Part shown: positions 8,682 to 17,282 of the stretch, one piece after another
How the letters are laid out: each line of letters starts with the position of its first letter
Numbering within the stretch: the first letter of the stretch is position 1
NCBI RefSeq assembly: GCF_030530945.1
Contig: NZ_JAUMTZ010000001.1
Coordinates: 30,250 to 94,249, forward strand
Direction: 5' to 3'
Length of the DNA: 64,000 nt
Source of the DNA: Kocuria sp.
GTDB lineage: Bacteria > Actinomycetota > Actinomycetes > Actinomycetales > Micrococcaceae
Made by a program: the position numbers and the translations under genes
Notes under the pieces: model-generated
Told to the model about the DNA's origin: nothing
The model's database searches: none
What the model saw: only the letters and a program-made list of their open reading frames with translations

Positions 8682-10772
8682 ATGAGCATCCCCTTGGAGG
8701 ACTACGCGCTCCTCGCCGACCTGCACACCGGCCCCCTGGTCTCGCGGGAGGGCAGCATCGACTGGCTGTGCTTCCCGCGCTTCGACTCCCCGGCGGTGTT
8801 CTGCGCGCTGCTGGGGGACGAGGAGAACGGCCGGTGGAAGCTCAGCGCGGTGGACGGCCGGGTGGTCTCCCGCCGCTACGTGCCGGGCACGTTCATCCTG
8901 GAGACGGAGTGGAAGACCCCCACGGGCCGGGTGCTCGTCACGGACTTCCTGCCGCCCAGCGACGACCACGCGGACCTGGTGCGGCGCGTGAAGTGCCTGG
9001 AGGGCACGGTGGAGGTGGAGCACGACCTCCGCATCCGCTTCGACTACGGACGCATCACCCCGTGGGTGCGGCGGGTGGACCTCACGGAGCACTCCAACGC
9101 GGACGGCTGCGCGCAGATGGAGGACGTGGTCTCCGAGCCCCACGCGATGGGTCGGGCCCAGACCCCGCGCGGGGATGGTGCCGAGGGGGACGGGGTGCGC
9201 GGAACCCCGTCGGAGCCCACGCACGACAGCCGGTGGTACCGGGAGTTCCGCACGCGCGTGCACACCGCGGCCCACGACTCGGAGTCCCGCGAGACCTCCG
9301 GGGAGGGTCTCCTCGCGGTGGCCGGCCCGGACGCCCTGCTGCTCACGGGCCCGGCGCTGGAGCCGTACCAGCTGCACGAGGACGGCAGGGCGGCGTCGAA
9401 CACCCGGGACGACTCCCAGGGGCCGGGCGCGGACATCTGCGCCGGGGAGAAGCTGCGCCGGGGGCACCGGGGCACGTTCTCCCTCTCCGAGGGGGAGGGG
9501 CTGGACTGGGTGCTCACGTGGAGCGAGTCCTACCGCCAGCTGCTGGTGCCCGCGGACCCGGACCGCGCCCAGCGGGCCACGCACGAGTTCTGGTCCGACT
9601 GGGTCTCCGCGGTGGAGTGCGTGGGCGAGCACGACGAGATCGTCACCCGGTCCCTGCTGGTGCTGCGCGCCCTGACCCACTCGGAGACGGGCGGGATCGT
9701 GGCCGCCCCCACCGCGGGTCTGCCCGAGGACTTCGGCGGGGAGCGCAACTGGGACTACCGCTACACCTGGCTGCGGGACGCCTCCCTCACCATCGAGGTG
9801 CTCGTGCACCACGGCCACCAGGACGGCGCCCGGCTGTGGCGCGACTGGCTGCTGCGGGCCGTGGCCGGGGACCCGGGGGACCTCAACATCATGTACGGCG
9901 TGGACGGGCGCCGGAACCTCACGGAGCACGAGCTGGAGCACCTGAGCGGGTACGAGAACTCCCGGCCCGTGCGCGTGGGCAACGGCGCCGAGAACCAGTA
10001 CCAGGCGGACGTGGCCGGCGAGGTGATGATCGCCCTGGCCACCCTGCGGGACGCCGGGGTGCAGGAGAACAGCTACTCCTGGGGGCTGCAGTGCAACCTG
10101 CTCGCGTTCTGCGAGCTGCACATGGACGTCCCGGACAACGGCATCTGGGAGATGCGCGGGGACCCGCACTTCTTCACCCACGGCCGGGTGATGATGTGGG
10201 CCGCGTTCAACGAGGGGCTGCGCGCCGTGGAGACCTACGGGCTGGACGGCAACGCGCAGCGCTGGACGGAGCTGCGGGACGCGCTCCACAAGGAGATCTG
10301 GGAGAAGGGCTACGACGAGGAGCAGGGGATCTTCACCCAGACCTACGACAACAAGGAGGTGGACGCCTCGCTTCTGCAGCTGCCGCAGACGGGTTTCATC
10401 GCCGCGGACCACCCCGCCATGCTGCGCACCGTGGAGCGCATCGAACGGGACCTGCAGGGTGAGCACGGCCAGGTGTGGCGCTACCGCACCCCGGACTCCG
10501 GCGAGTCCATGGACGGGCTCTCCGGCCAGGAGTACCCGTTCGTGATCTGCACCTTCTGGCTCGTGGAGCAGTACGCGCGCTGCGGTCGCCTGGAGGATGC
10601 CGAGGAGCTGCTGCGCACCACGGCGGGCTTCGCCTCGGACCTCGGTCTGCTCGCCGAGGAGTACGACGTCGCCCAGCACAGGATGGCGGGCAACTACCCC
10701 CAGGCGTTCAGTCACCTGGGTCTGATCCGTGCCGCGGATGCGGTGAACGCCCACGGTCGCCCGGCGTCCTGA
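8682..10772 (+). CDS. glycoside hydrolase family 15 protein (glucoamylase/trehalase-like)
   Basis: A 696-residue cytoplasmic GH15 protein. Actinobacterial members hydrolyse trehalose or alpha-glucans by an inverting mechanism with paired glutamates. The N-terminal module begins LEDYALLADLHTGPLVSREG, where the GS-IDWLC-PRFDSPAVF pattern is diagnostic. The catalytic barrel carries NWDYRYTWLRDAS (about 352-364) and VGNGAENQYQADVAGEVM (about 433-450). A Gly/Asp-rich insert at about 150-205 is longer than usual. There is no ribosome binding site; TTGAAT lies seven bases before ATG 8682. Upstream, 8497-8681 holds only GC-rich partial repeats. Trehalase is the commonest activity for mycobacterial relatives, but the substrate is not proven here. 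Confidence 0.88.
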   Translation: MSIPLEDYALLADLHTGPLVSREGSIDWLCFPRFDSPAVFCALLGDEENGRWKLSAVDGRVVSRRYVPGTFILETEWKTPTGRVLVTDFLPPSDDHADLVRRVKCLEGTVEVEHDLRIRFDYGRITPWVRRVDLTEHSNADGCAQMEDVVSEPHAMGRAQTPRGDGAEGDGVRGTPSEPTHDSRWYREFRTRVHTAAHDSESRETSGEGLLAVAGPDALLLTGPALEPYQLHEDGRAASNTRDDSQGPGADICAGEKLRRGHRGTFSLSEGEGLDWVLTWSESYRQLLVPADPDRAQRATHEFWSDWVSAVECVGEHDEIVTRSLLVLRALTHSETGGIVAAPTAGLPEDFGGERNWDYRYTWLRDASLTIEVLVHHGHQDGARLWRDWLLRAVAGDPGDLNIMYGVDGRRNLTEHELEHLSGYENSRPVRVGNGAENQYQADVAGEVMIALATLRDAGVQENSYSWGLQCNLLAFCELHMDVPDNGIWEMRGDPHFFTHGRVMMWAAFNEGLRAVETYGLDGNAQRWTELRDALHKEIWEKGYDEEQGIFTQTYDNKEVDASLLQLPQTGFIAADHPAMLRTVERIERDLQGEHGQVWRYRTPDSGESMDGLSGQEYPFVICTFWLVEQYARCGRLEDAEELLRTTAGFASDLGLLAEEYDVAQHRMAGNYPQAFSHLGLIRAADAVNAHGRPAS

Positions 10773-10791
10773 GACCGGGCGACCGTGGGCG
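10748..10791. terminator. bidirectional hairpin terminator overlapping the GH15 stop codon
   Basis: A perfect 17-bp inverted repeat (arms 10748-10764 and 10775-10791, 10-base loop) starts inside the last codons of the GH15 gene. It ends 7 bases before the stop of the convergent protease gene, so it can serve both. Confidence 0.8.
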
Positions 10792-10798
10792 TCCGGTC

Positions 10799-12043
10799 TC
10801 AGCGGCTCGCGGTGAGGGCCGTGGTGTTCAGCATCAGGTTCGGGGAACCGTTGACGTAGTCGATGGTGTTGCGGGTGGCCGTGCTCTTGAGAGCGCGCTC
10901 CACCTCGGCCACCGAGGCGTTGGGGTGCTGCTGCAGGTACAGGGCGGCGGCGCCCGCCACGTGCGGGGTGGCCATGGAGGTGCCGGAGATGGTGTTGGTG
11001 GCGTTGTCGCTGGAGGGCCAGGACGAGGTGATGTCCGTGCCCGGGGCCAGGATGTCCACGCACGAACCCCAGTTGGAGAACTCCGAGAGCTGGTCCCAGC
11101 GGTCCGTGGCGCCCACCGTGATGGCGGAGGATGCGCGGGCGGGGGAGTAGTTGCAGGCGTTGGCGTAGTCGTTGCCCGCGGCCACCAGGGGGACCACGCC
11201 CGCGCGGGTCATCCGCGTGATCGCGCTGTCCATGGCGGAGGAGATGTCCCCGCCCAGGCTCATGTTGGCCACGGACGGGCCGCTCGCGTTGGAGGAGACC
11301 CAGTCCATGCCCGCCACGATGCCGGCGGTGGACCCGGTGCCGTCGCAGCCCAGGACGCGCACCGGCATGATGTTCGCACCCTTGGCCACGCCGTAGGTGG
11401 AACCGGCCACAGTGCCGGCCACGTGGGTGCCGTGTCCGGCGCAGTCGCCGCTGCCCCAGCCGTCGTCGATCGCGGTGACCCCGGAGGCCACGCGGCCGCG
11501 GAACTGCGAGTGGCTGGCCCGCACGCCCGTGTCGATGACGTAGGCCGTGACCCCGGCGCCCGTGGCGTTGTAGGTGTAGGAGCCGTTGAGGGGCAGGTCC
11601 TGCTGGTCGGCACGGTCCAGGCCCCACGTGGCGTTGCTCTGGGTGGCGGTGGCCTTGACGGTCTTGTTCTTCTCCACGACCGCCACGTCCGGATCGGCAT
11701 CCAGGGCCTTCACCTGGGCGGGGGTCAGGTCAGCGGTGAAGCCGCCGATGCTCTTGAACTGCTGCTTGACCTTCACGCCCTTGGACTGCCACTTGTCCAC
11801 CTGCTTCTGGGTGGTCCCGGCCACGGCACTCTTGGCGGCCGCGCTCTTGGGTGCGCTCGTGGCCGAGGCCGGCAGCTGGAGCATCACCACGTACTCGCCG
11901 CCGGTGACGTCCAGGACCTTGGCCTGCTGGTTGACCGGGTCCTTCGCGGGTGCCGCGGAGGGAGCCGCCACGGACGGGGACACGGTCCCCAGGACCACCG
12001 CCGCCGCGGCAGCGGTGGCGAAAATCGCGTTCTTCTTGCTCAT
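10799..12043 (-). CDS. secreted S8 family serine peptidase (subtilisin-like)
   Basis: A 414-residue secreted subtilase. A Sec signal peptide (ATAAAAAVVLGTVSPSVA) is followed by an inhibitor_I9-type propeptide (about 45-115). The peptidase domain contains the triad: Asp in YVIDTGV (about 170), His in GHGTHVAGT (about 204) and Ser in GTSMATPHVAGA (about 352), plus the oxyanion-hole Asn in VAAGNDYANAC. Three or four cysteines may form disulfides, as in proteinase K-like enzymes. ATG 12043 has AAGGA eight bases upstream. Little follows the catalytic domain, so the enzyme should be released rather than wall-anchored. It probably supplies extracellular peptides. Confidence 0.95.
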   Translation of the reverse strand: MSKKNAIFATAAAAAVVLGTVSPSVAAPSAAPAKDPVNQQAKVLDVTGGEYVVMLQLPASATSAPKSAAAKSAVAGTTQKQVDKWQSKGVKVKQQFKSIGGFTADLTPAQVKALDADPDVAVVEKNKTVKATATQSNATWGLDRADQQDLPLNGSYTYNATGAGVTAYVIDTGVRASHSQFRGRVASGVTAIDDGWGSGDCAGHGTHVAGTVAGSTYGVAKGANIMPVRVLGCDGTGSTAGIVAGMDWVSSNASGPSVANMSLGGDISSAMDSAITRMTRAGVVPLVAAGNDYANACNYSPARASSAITVGATDRWDQLSEFSNWGSCVDILAPGTDITSSWPSSDNATNTISGTSMATPHVAGAAALYLQQHPNASVAEVERALKSTATRNTIDYVNGSPNLMLNTTALTASR

Positions 12044-12073
12044 GGGGAAATCCTTCGATCAGGGCTCGGTTGA

Positions 12074-12100
12074 AAACCCGGGGTGATTCACCGCGGGTTT
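12074..12100. promoter_or_regulatory. 27-bp near-perfect palindrome upstream of the protease gene
   Basis: AAACCCGGGGTGA (12074-12086) and TCACCGCGGGTTT (12088-12100) are complementary at 12 of 13 positions around one central base. The element ends 31 bases before the protease ATG and could be an operator or a 5' leader hairpin controlling protease production. Confidence 0.5.
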
Positions 12101-12565
12101 CCACACATGACAGGGAGGTGCTGCCCCCGCCGTTCCCGGAGGGAATTGCCAGGGGTACGACGACGCACTCGTCCACCGCGCGAACGCCCGTCACTGCACG
12201 TCAGAGGCGGTTCAACCAGTGCCGTTTCACCGTAATCGGGTCGTTATCACCGGGACAATGGCCGAACGGCCAGTGTTGAACAGGCCGATTGGCCACTCTG
12301 CGCCACGGTGCCCGTGGACATTTCTGCACGGCCACGCTGCCGGGGAGGTATTTCTTGTGAACTGCTGCGGCACCGGCAGGGCGAGTCCGCCCCCTCACCC
12401 CCGTGTGCTCCCGGCCTGTCACGCACACCCCTTCGGAGGTTGCCCGCCATATGAGACCCACGTACCGTGGGCCTGTTCCGCGCGGCCTCATCGTGCCGTG
12501 CGATCGCACGACCCTGCACAGCTCATCCGCAATGATGCGGGGTCCGACAGTGGGGAGATGTGCAC
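12101..12565. other. gene-free divergent region between the protease and sdaA
   Basis: No convincing gene is present; the open frames here lack ribosome binding sites and protein-like codon use. It holds several short inverted repeats: TGGCCG-AA-CGGCCA (12259-12272), CCCACG-TAC-CGTGGG (12457-12471), the palindrome at 12497-12510 and CCGCA-ATGA-TGCGG (12527-12540). The density of palindromes suggests regulatory sites for the two divergent genes. Confidence 0.5.
12497..12510. promoter_or_regulatory. perfect 14-bp palindrome upstream of sdaA
   Basis: CGTGCGATCGCACG is perfectly self-complementary and lies 55 bases upstream of the sdaA start, in the expected promoter zone. It is an operator candidate for an unidentified regulator. 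Confidence 0.4.
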
Positions 12566-13942
12566 ATGGCGCTCAGTGTTCTGGATCTGTTCTCGGTGGG
12601 TATCGGACCGTCGTCCTCCCACACGGTGGGGCCCATGCGGGCCGCGCGGCTGTTCGTGGCGGGGCTCGCCGACGACGGTCTGCTCGGCTCCGTGACCCGC
12701 GTCCACTCCCAGCTCTTCGGCTCCCTGGGGGCCACCGGGTGGGGCCACGGCTCGGACAAGGCCGTGATCCTGGGTCTCATGGGTGAGGACCCGGAGACCG
12801 TGGACACCGATCTGGCGGACGAGAAGGTGGCGCTCGCCGGGGAGAAGGGCGAGCTGACCCTGGACGGCACCCACCCGATCGCCTTCGACCGCGCCCGTGA
12901 CGTGATCATGCACCGCCGCAAGTCCCTGCCCACGCACCCCAACGGCATGAGCTTCACCGCGTACGACGCCGCCGGCGAGGTGATCCGCGACAGCATCTAC
13001 TACTCCGTGGGCGGCGGTTTCGTGGTGGACGACTCCAAGAGCAGCGCGGACAAGATCGTGGAGGACACCACCCCGGTGAAGTACCCGTTCAGCACGGGGG
13101 ACGAGCTGCTGGCCATCTGCGAGGGGGAGAACCTCTCCATCGCGGAGGTCATGGCGGCCAACGAGCTCTCGTGGCGCCCCGCGCAGGAGACCAGGGAGCA
13201 GCTGCTGCACATCTGGTCCGTCATGCAGGAGTGCGTGGAGAACGGCTGCACCCGCGAGGAGAAGACCCTTCCCGGGGGACTGAAGGTGCGGCGTCGTGCG
13301 CCGGAGATGCGGAAACGGTTGCTGGCCAAGGAGCCCGGCAACGACCCGCTGTACGGCATGGACTGGGTGAACCTGTACGCGCTGGCCGTGAACGAGGAGA
13401 ACGCGTCCGGCGGGCGCATCGTCACCGCCCCCACCAACGGGGCGGCGGGCATCATCCCCGCGGTGCTGCACTTCTACACCCGCTTCATGGTGGACGCCTG
13501 CGACGACAAGATCGTGGACTTCCTGCTCACCGCGGCGGCCATCGGCATCGTGATCAAGGAGAACGCCTCCATCTCCGGTGCGGAGGTGGGCTGCCAGGGC
13601 GAGGTGGGCTCGGCCTGCTCCATGGCCGCGGCCGCACTGTGCGCGGTCCTCGGCGGCAGCCCCCGCCAGGTGGAGTGCGCCGCGGAGATGGGCATCGAGC
13701 ACAACCTGGGGCTCACGTGCGACCCGGTGGGTGGTCTGGTGCAGATTCCGTGCATCGAGCGCAACGCGATCGCCAGCGTGAAGGCCATCAACTCGGCGCG
13801 GCTGTCCATGCAGGGGGACGGGTTCCACAAGGTGTCCCTGGACCAGGTGGTCAAGACCATGCGGGAGACCGGCGCGGACATGAAGATCAAGTACAAGGAG
13901 ACCTCGCGCGGGGGCCTGGCCGTGAACGTCATCGAGTGCTGA
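12566..13942 (+). CDS. sdaA: L-serine ammonia-lyase, single-chain iron-sulfur type
   Basis: A 458-residue enzyme converting L-serine to pyruvate and ammonia with a [4Fe-4S] cluster acting as a Lewis acid. The N-terminal domain carries FSVGIGPSSSHTVGPMRAA. The C-terminal catalytic domain carries the cluster cysteines in GCQGEVGSACS (about 341), LTCDPVGG (about 383) and IPCIERNAI (about 394). Both domains are on one chain, the E. coli SdaA type rather than the Bacillus two-subunit type. ATG 12566 is chosen because GGGGAG lies eight bases upstream; a GTG at 12560 is the alternative. The following arsenite-pump gene is 46 bases away and need not be functionally linked. Confidence 0.95.
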   Translation: MALSVLDLFSVGIGPSSSHTVGPMRAARLFVAGLADDGLLGSVTRVHSQLFGSLGATGWGHGSDKAVILGLMGEDPETVDTDLADEKVALAGEKGELTLDGTHPIAFDRARDVIMHRRKSLPTHPNGMSFTAYDAAGEVIRDSIYYSVGGGFVVDDSKSSADKIVEDTTPVKYPFSTGDELLAICEGENLSIAEVMAANELSWRPAQETREQLLHIWSVMQECVENGCTREEKTLPGGLKVRRRAPEMRKRLLAKEPGNDPLYGMDWVNLYALAVNEENASGGRIVTAPTNGAAGIIPAVLHFYTRFMVDACDDKIVDFLLTAAAIGIVIKENASISGAEVGCQGEVGSACSMAAAALCAVLGGSPRQVECAAEMGIEHNLGLTCDPVGGLVQIPCIERNAIASVKAINSARLSMQGDGFHKVSLDQVVKTMRETGADMKIKYKETSRGGLAVNVIEC

Positions 13943-13988
13943 CCGTCCTGCTCCGGGAACGGGGCCGCACAGTAAGGACCATCTCCGC

Positions 13989-15086
13989 ATGAGGGGGGCA
14001 ACCGGCACGCCAGCGCCGGAGTCCTCGACCGTCCTGCGGGAGATGTCCTTCCTGGACCGCTGGCTCCCCGTGTGGATCCTTGTGGCCATGGCCGCGGGAC
14101 TGCTGCTGGGACGCCTGGTCCCCGGACTGGACACCGCGCTGGAGTCCGTGAGGATTGGGGACGTCTCCCTGCCCATCGCCCTGGGCCTGCTGGTGATGAT
14201 GTACCCGGTGCTCGCCAAGGTCCGCTACGGGGAGACCGCCCGGGTCACCGGAGACAGGCGCCTGCTGGCCCTCTCCCTGCTGCTCAACTGGGTGGTGGGA
14301 CCGGCGGTCATGTTCGCGCTCGCCTGGCTGCTGCTGCCGGACCTGCCCGAGTACCGCACGGGTCTGGTCGTCGTGGGGCTGGCCCGCTGCATCGCCATGG
14401 TGCTGATCTGGAACGACCTCGCGTGCGGTGACCGGGAGGCCGCCGCCGTGCTGGTGGCCGTCAACTCCCTGTTCCAGCTGCTCGCGTTCGGCCTCCTGGG
14501 CTGGTTCTACCTGCAGGTCCTGCCCGGGTGGCTGGGGCTGCCCGTGACGTCCGCCGAGTTCTCGGTGGGGGCGATCGTGGTCTCCGTGCTCGTCTTCCTG
14601 GGCGTCCCCCTGCTCGCCGGGTTCCTCACCCGGGTGCTGGGGGAGCGGGCCAAGGGGCGGCAGTGGTACGAGGAGCGGTTCCTGCCGAGGATCGGTCCGT
14701 GGGCGCTCTACGGGCTGCTGTTCACCATCGTGGTGCTCTTCGCGCTGCAGGGGGACGCCATCACCTCCCAGCCCTGGGACGTGGTCCGCATCGCCCTGCC
14801 CCTGCTGTGCTACTTCGCCCTCATGTTCGGCCTGGGGCTGCTCGGCTCCCGCGCGGCCGGGCTGGACTACGCCAGGTCCACCACCGTGGCGTTCACCGCC
14901 GCGGGCAACAACTTCGAGCTCGCGATCGCCGTGGCCGTGGGCACCTTCGGGGTGTCCTCGGGCCAGGCGCTCGCCGGGGTGGTGGGTCCGCTGATCGAGG
15001 TCCCGGTGCTCGTGGCCCTGGTGTACGTCTGCGTGTGGCTGGGCCCGCGGCTCTTCCCGGGGGACCGCACCGTTCCCACCCGCTGA
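13989..15086 (+). CDS. acr3: ACR3 family arsenite efflux transporter
   Basis: A 365-residue, ten-span membrane protein of the ACR3/BASS superfamily that extrudes arsenite using the proton gradient. Diagnostic stretches are FLDRWLPVWILVAMAAGLLLG at the N-terminus (first 20 residues quoted), LARCIAMVLIWNDLACGD with the essential TM4 cysteine (about 133), and TTVAFTAAGNNFELAIAVAV near 300. AAGGA lies about ten bases before the ATG. No arsR or arsC is adjacent, so regulation is not local, or the gene is controlled elsewhere. The first 20 residues are a hydrophilic tail. Confidence 0.9.
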   Translation: MRGATGTPAPESSTVLREMSFLDRWLPVWILVAMAAGLLLGRLVPGLDTALESVRIGDVSLPIALGLLVMMYPVLAKVRYGETARVTGDRRLLALSLLLNWVVGPAVMFALAWLLLPDLPEYRTGLVVVGLARCIAMVLIWNDLACGDREAAAVLVAVNSLFQLLAFGLLGWFYLQVLPGWLGLPVTSAEFSVGAIVVSVLVFLGVPLLAGFLTRVLGERAKGRQWYEERFLPRIGPWALYGLLFTIVVLFALQGDAITSQPWDVVRIALPLLCYFALMFGLGLLGSRAAGLDYARSTTVAFTAAGNNFELAIAVAVGTFGVSSGQALAGVVGPLIEVPVLVALVYVCVWLGPRLFPGDRTVPTR

Positions 15087-15158
15087 GCGGCCCCTCGGAC
15101 GACGCCGCCGCGGCCGGTGCTCTCGCGCGCCACCCCGCCCGCGGGGGAGGATGGGTCC

Positions 15159-15665
15159 ATGACCACCTCCCTGCTGCTGCTCGCGGACACCCACCTGCCC
15201 AAGAGGGCGAAGGACCTGCCCGCCCGGGTGTGGGACGAGGTCGAGGCCGCGGACGTCGTCGTCCACGCCGGTGACTGGGTGGACCTGGCCACGTACGAGG
15301 CCCTGCGGGAGCGCTCCCGGCGGCTGGTCTGCGTGTGGGGCAACAACGACGGCCCCGAGCTGCGCGCCGAGATGCCCGAGACCGCACGGTGGGAGCTGGA
15401 GGGCCTGCGGTGGGCCATGACCCACGAGACCGGCGCCAAGCAGGGCCGCGAGAAGCGCATGGACGCCGCGTTCCCGGACACGGACGTGCTGGTGTTCGGC
15501 CACAGCCACATCCCGTGGGACACCGTGGCCCCCTCCGGGATGCGGCTGCTGAACCCGGGCTCGCCCACGGACAGGCGCCGTCAGCCGCACTGCACGTACA
15601 TGCGGGTCACCGCGGACGCGGGCGCCCTCACGGGCGTGGAGCTGGTGGAGCTGCCCCGGCGCTGA
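15159..15665 (+). CDS. YfcE/MJ0936-type metallophosphoesterase
   Basis: A 168-residue calcineurin-like phosphoesterase of the small YfcE/MJ0936 type, a dinuclear-metal phosphodiesterase. All metal-ligand motifs are visible in order: LLADTHLPK (Asp-x-His), VVHAGDWVD (Gly-Asp), VWGNND (Gly-Asn-Asn/His-Asp), MTHETG and VFGHSHIPW (Gly-His-x-His). ATG 15159 follows GGGGGAGG by eight bases. The in-frame start at 15117 adds a low-complexity tail and is not favoured. The cellular substrate is unknown for this family. It is probably transcribed apart from acr3, from which it is separated by 72 bases that include a copy of the dispersed ACGACGCCGC motif. Confidence 0.85.
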   Translation: MTTSLLLLADTHLPKRAKDLPARVWDEVEAADVVVHAGDWVDLATYEALRERSRRLVCVWGNNDGPELRAEMPETARWELEGLRWAMTHETGAKQGREKRMDAAFPDTDVLVFGHSHIPWDTVAPSGMRLLNPGSPTDRRRQPHCTYMRVTADAGALTGVELVELPRR

Positions 15666-15748
15666 GGCGGCCGCGCGTGGCTTTCCGTGCAGGCGATGAG
15701 AAGAGCCACCGTCGTCCCGGAGGGGTCGTCTCGTGGTGGGCGTGCTCC

Positions 15749-15754
15749 TACAGT
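15749..15754 (+). promoter_or_regulatory. leaderless -10 box of thpR
   Basis: TACAGT is followed by GGGCGC and then ATG 15761. The same TACAGT-GG(G/A)CGC-ATG layout recurs at 18741. Confidence 0.65.
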
Positions 15755-15760
15755 GGGCGC

Positions 15761-16357
15761 ATGAGGCTTTTCGCCGCCGCGTACCCTCCCCGCGTCGCCC
15801 GCGAGCACCTGGCGCACGCCCTGGCCGAGGTGCGCGCCATGACCGGCACCTCCCTTCGCTGGGGTGATCCCGAGCAGTGGCACGTGACCCTCGGGTTCTA
15901 CGGCGACCAGCCGGAGGGAGCGGTGCCCGACCTCGCGGAGCACCTGGGGGAGGTCGCTCGTGGCCATCCCCCGCTGCGGGTGAGCCTGCGCGGAGCCGGA
16001 TCGTTCTCGGGCACCACGCTGTGGATGGGTCTGGGCGGGGAGACCGCGGCGCTCGCGGACCTGATGCACGCGTGCTCCCTGGACCCGGACGAGCGCTCCC
16101 GGCAGCGCGCCCACCTCACGGTGGCCCGCACCTCGCGCACGGAGCGCACGCGCCAGGCGAAGGAACGACGCCGCGGCTCACGCGTCCGCGCGCACAGCGG
16201 GCCCGAACTCTCCCACGTGGTGCACGCGCTCTCCGTGTACCACGGCCCCGAGTGGGGCGTGGACGAGATCCACCTGGTGTCCTCGGAGCTGGGAGAGGGG
16301 CGCTCCGGGTCCGCCCGGCACACCACGGTGGTGCGGCCCCCGCTGCTGGGGTGCTGA
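15761..16357 (+). CDS. thpR: RNA 2',3'-cyclic phosphodiesterase (2H phosphoesterase)
   Basis: A 198-residue member of the 2H superfamily, which opens 2',3'-cyclic phosphates on RNA and was historically described as a 2'-5' RNA ligase. Both active-site H-x-T motifs are present: WHVTLGFYG (about 40-48) and AHLTVAR (about 116-122). The C-terminus ends with the typical EIHLVSSEL strand. ATG 15761 starts exactly at the first beta strand (MRLFAAAYPP) and is preceded by TACAGT at leaderless spacing. Longer in-frame extensions run into the previous gene. It is a single-gene unit. Confidence 0.88.
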   Translation: MRLFAAAYPPRVAREHLAHALAEVRAMTGTSLRWGDPEQWHVTLGFYGDQPEGAVPDLAEHLGEVARGHPPLRVSLRGAGSFSGTTLWMGLGGETAALADLMHACSLDPDERSRQRAHLTVARTSRTERTRQAKERRRGSRVRAHSGPELSHVVHALSVYHGPEWGVDEIHLVSSELGEGRSGSARHTTVVRPPLLGC

Positions 16358-16554
16358 ACAGCTGAACGACGGCTCGGCGCCGTGGCTGGAGCCGCGCGGG
16401 GTTGGGCTGCCCTTTTTCGGGGGTACGCAGTTCCCTCCCCCTCCCCGACGTCATGCTGCGTGCCCGGTGGTGTGTCCCATGGCATACTCGGCACGTCACC
16501 GCGCCAGACACGGCGTGGCCGGTGACCGGCCGTTTCCCCCCCCGAGAGGTCAGC

Positions 16555-17223
16555 ATGAACTCCCCCCACCACGACACTGCACGCGCGCTCATCGAGGGCT
16601 CCCCTGCGCCCGGCGGTGACGACTTCCAGAACACCGCGGTTCGCGGATCCTCGCGGCGCACCCTCCTCAAGGGCGCCGCGTGGTCCGTTCCCGTGATTGC
16701 CATGGCGGCGGACGCCCCCGCGTACGCGGCATCCAACGAGGCGCAGCTGGGGGCAGTGTTCGACGGCGGCAGCGGCGCGAACGGATACTTGAACAGCACC
16801 TACCTGAACATCGGGCTGGCCAGGGATGGGAATCTGACGTCCTATACGCTCGTGACGGACATCACGGTGTACGTGAGCGTGGTGGGACTGCTGGGGGCCA
16901 CACGGGATGAGCGCTCCTTTGGGGCAAGTACCAGCAACGGTACGCTCACTCGTGGGACCTACAACGCGGATACGCGCACCACCCCGTTCGTATGGGTGAT
17001 CCCGGCGGGAACCGCCTTGGTGAAGGCCAGTGACGCCAGTAGCCTTCCCGACATCTTTTTCCGATTCCAGGATGGCCTCACCGGGGCAGGCCGCCTGACG
17101 AACAAGATTGTGATTACAGGCATTCTGAACGGGCGCCTATCTGATCCCTCTACCCCTCCGGTCGACTCGTCCGTAGTCAAGGACTACAAGTCCGGCAACG
17201 CCAGCCCGGACGGGATCTACTGA
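16555..17223 (+). CDS. Tat-exported hypothetical protein
   Basis: A 222-residue protein of unknown function. After about 30 polar residues comes a twin-arginine signal (SSRRTLLKGAAWSVPVIAMA) ending at an AYA-A cleavage site. The mature part is about 165 residues, rich in Ser, Thr, Asn and Gly, and beta-sheet-like. It has no cysteines and no lipobox or sortase motif that I can see, so it should be a folded soluble exoprotein. GAGAGG lies four to five bases before ATG 16555. Codons are visibly more AT-rich than in neighbours (AAC, ACG, GGA, TCT), consistent with a recently acquired or fast-evolving surface gene. The 197 bases upstream contain no gene. Confidence 0.75.
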   Translation: MNSPHHDTARALIEGSPAPGGDDFQNTAVRGSSRRTLLKGAAWSVPVIAMAADAPAYAASNEAQLGAVFDGGSGANGYLNSTYLNIGLARDGNLTSYTLVTDITVYVSVVGLLGATRDERSFGASTSNGTLTRGTYNADTRTTPFVWVIPAGTALVKASDASSLPDIFFRFQDGLTGAGRLTNKIVITGILNGRLSDPSTPPVDSSVVKDYKSGNASPDGIY

Positions 17224-17269
17224 CCCGACCCACCCGGCTTCCACGGGGACCGCTGGCACGCCGAACCTC

Positions 17270-17275
17270 TAGGGT
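17270..17275 (+). promoter_or_regulatory. leaderless -10 box of the MFS gene
   Basis: TAGGGT, seven bases, then ATG 17283. There is no ribosome binding site, which supports a leaderless start. Confidence 0.55.
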
Positions 17276-17282
17276 GGGTTCC

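Noticed and set aside
12201..12509. 102-codon minus-strand frame in the protease-sdaA gap
   Set aside because: No ribosome binding site, no leaderless box, and an unstructured Arg/Gly-rich composition crossed by several palindromes; more likely regulatory DNA.
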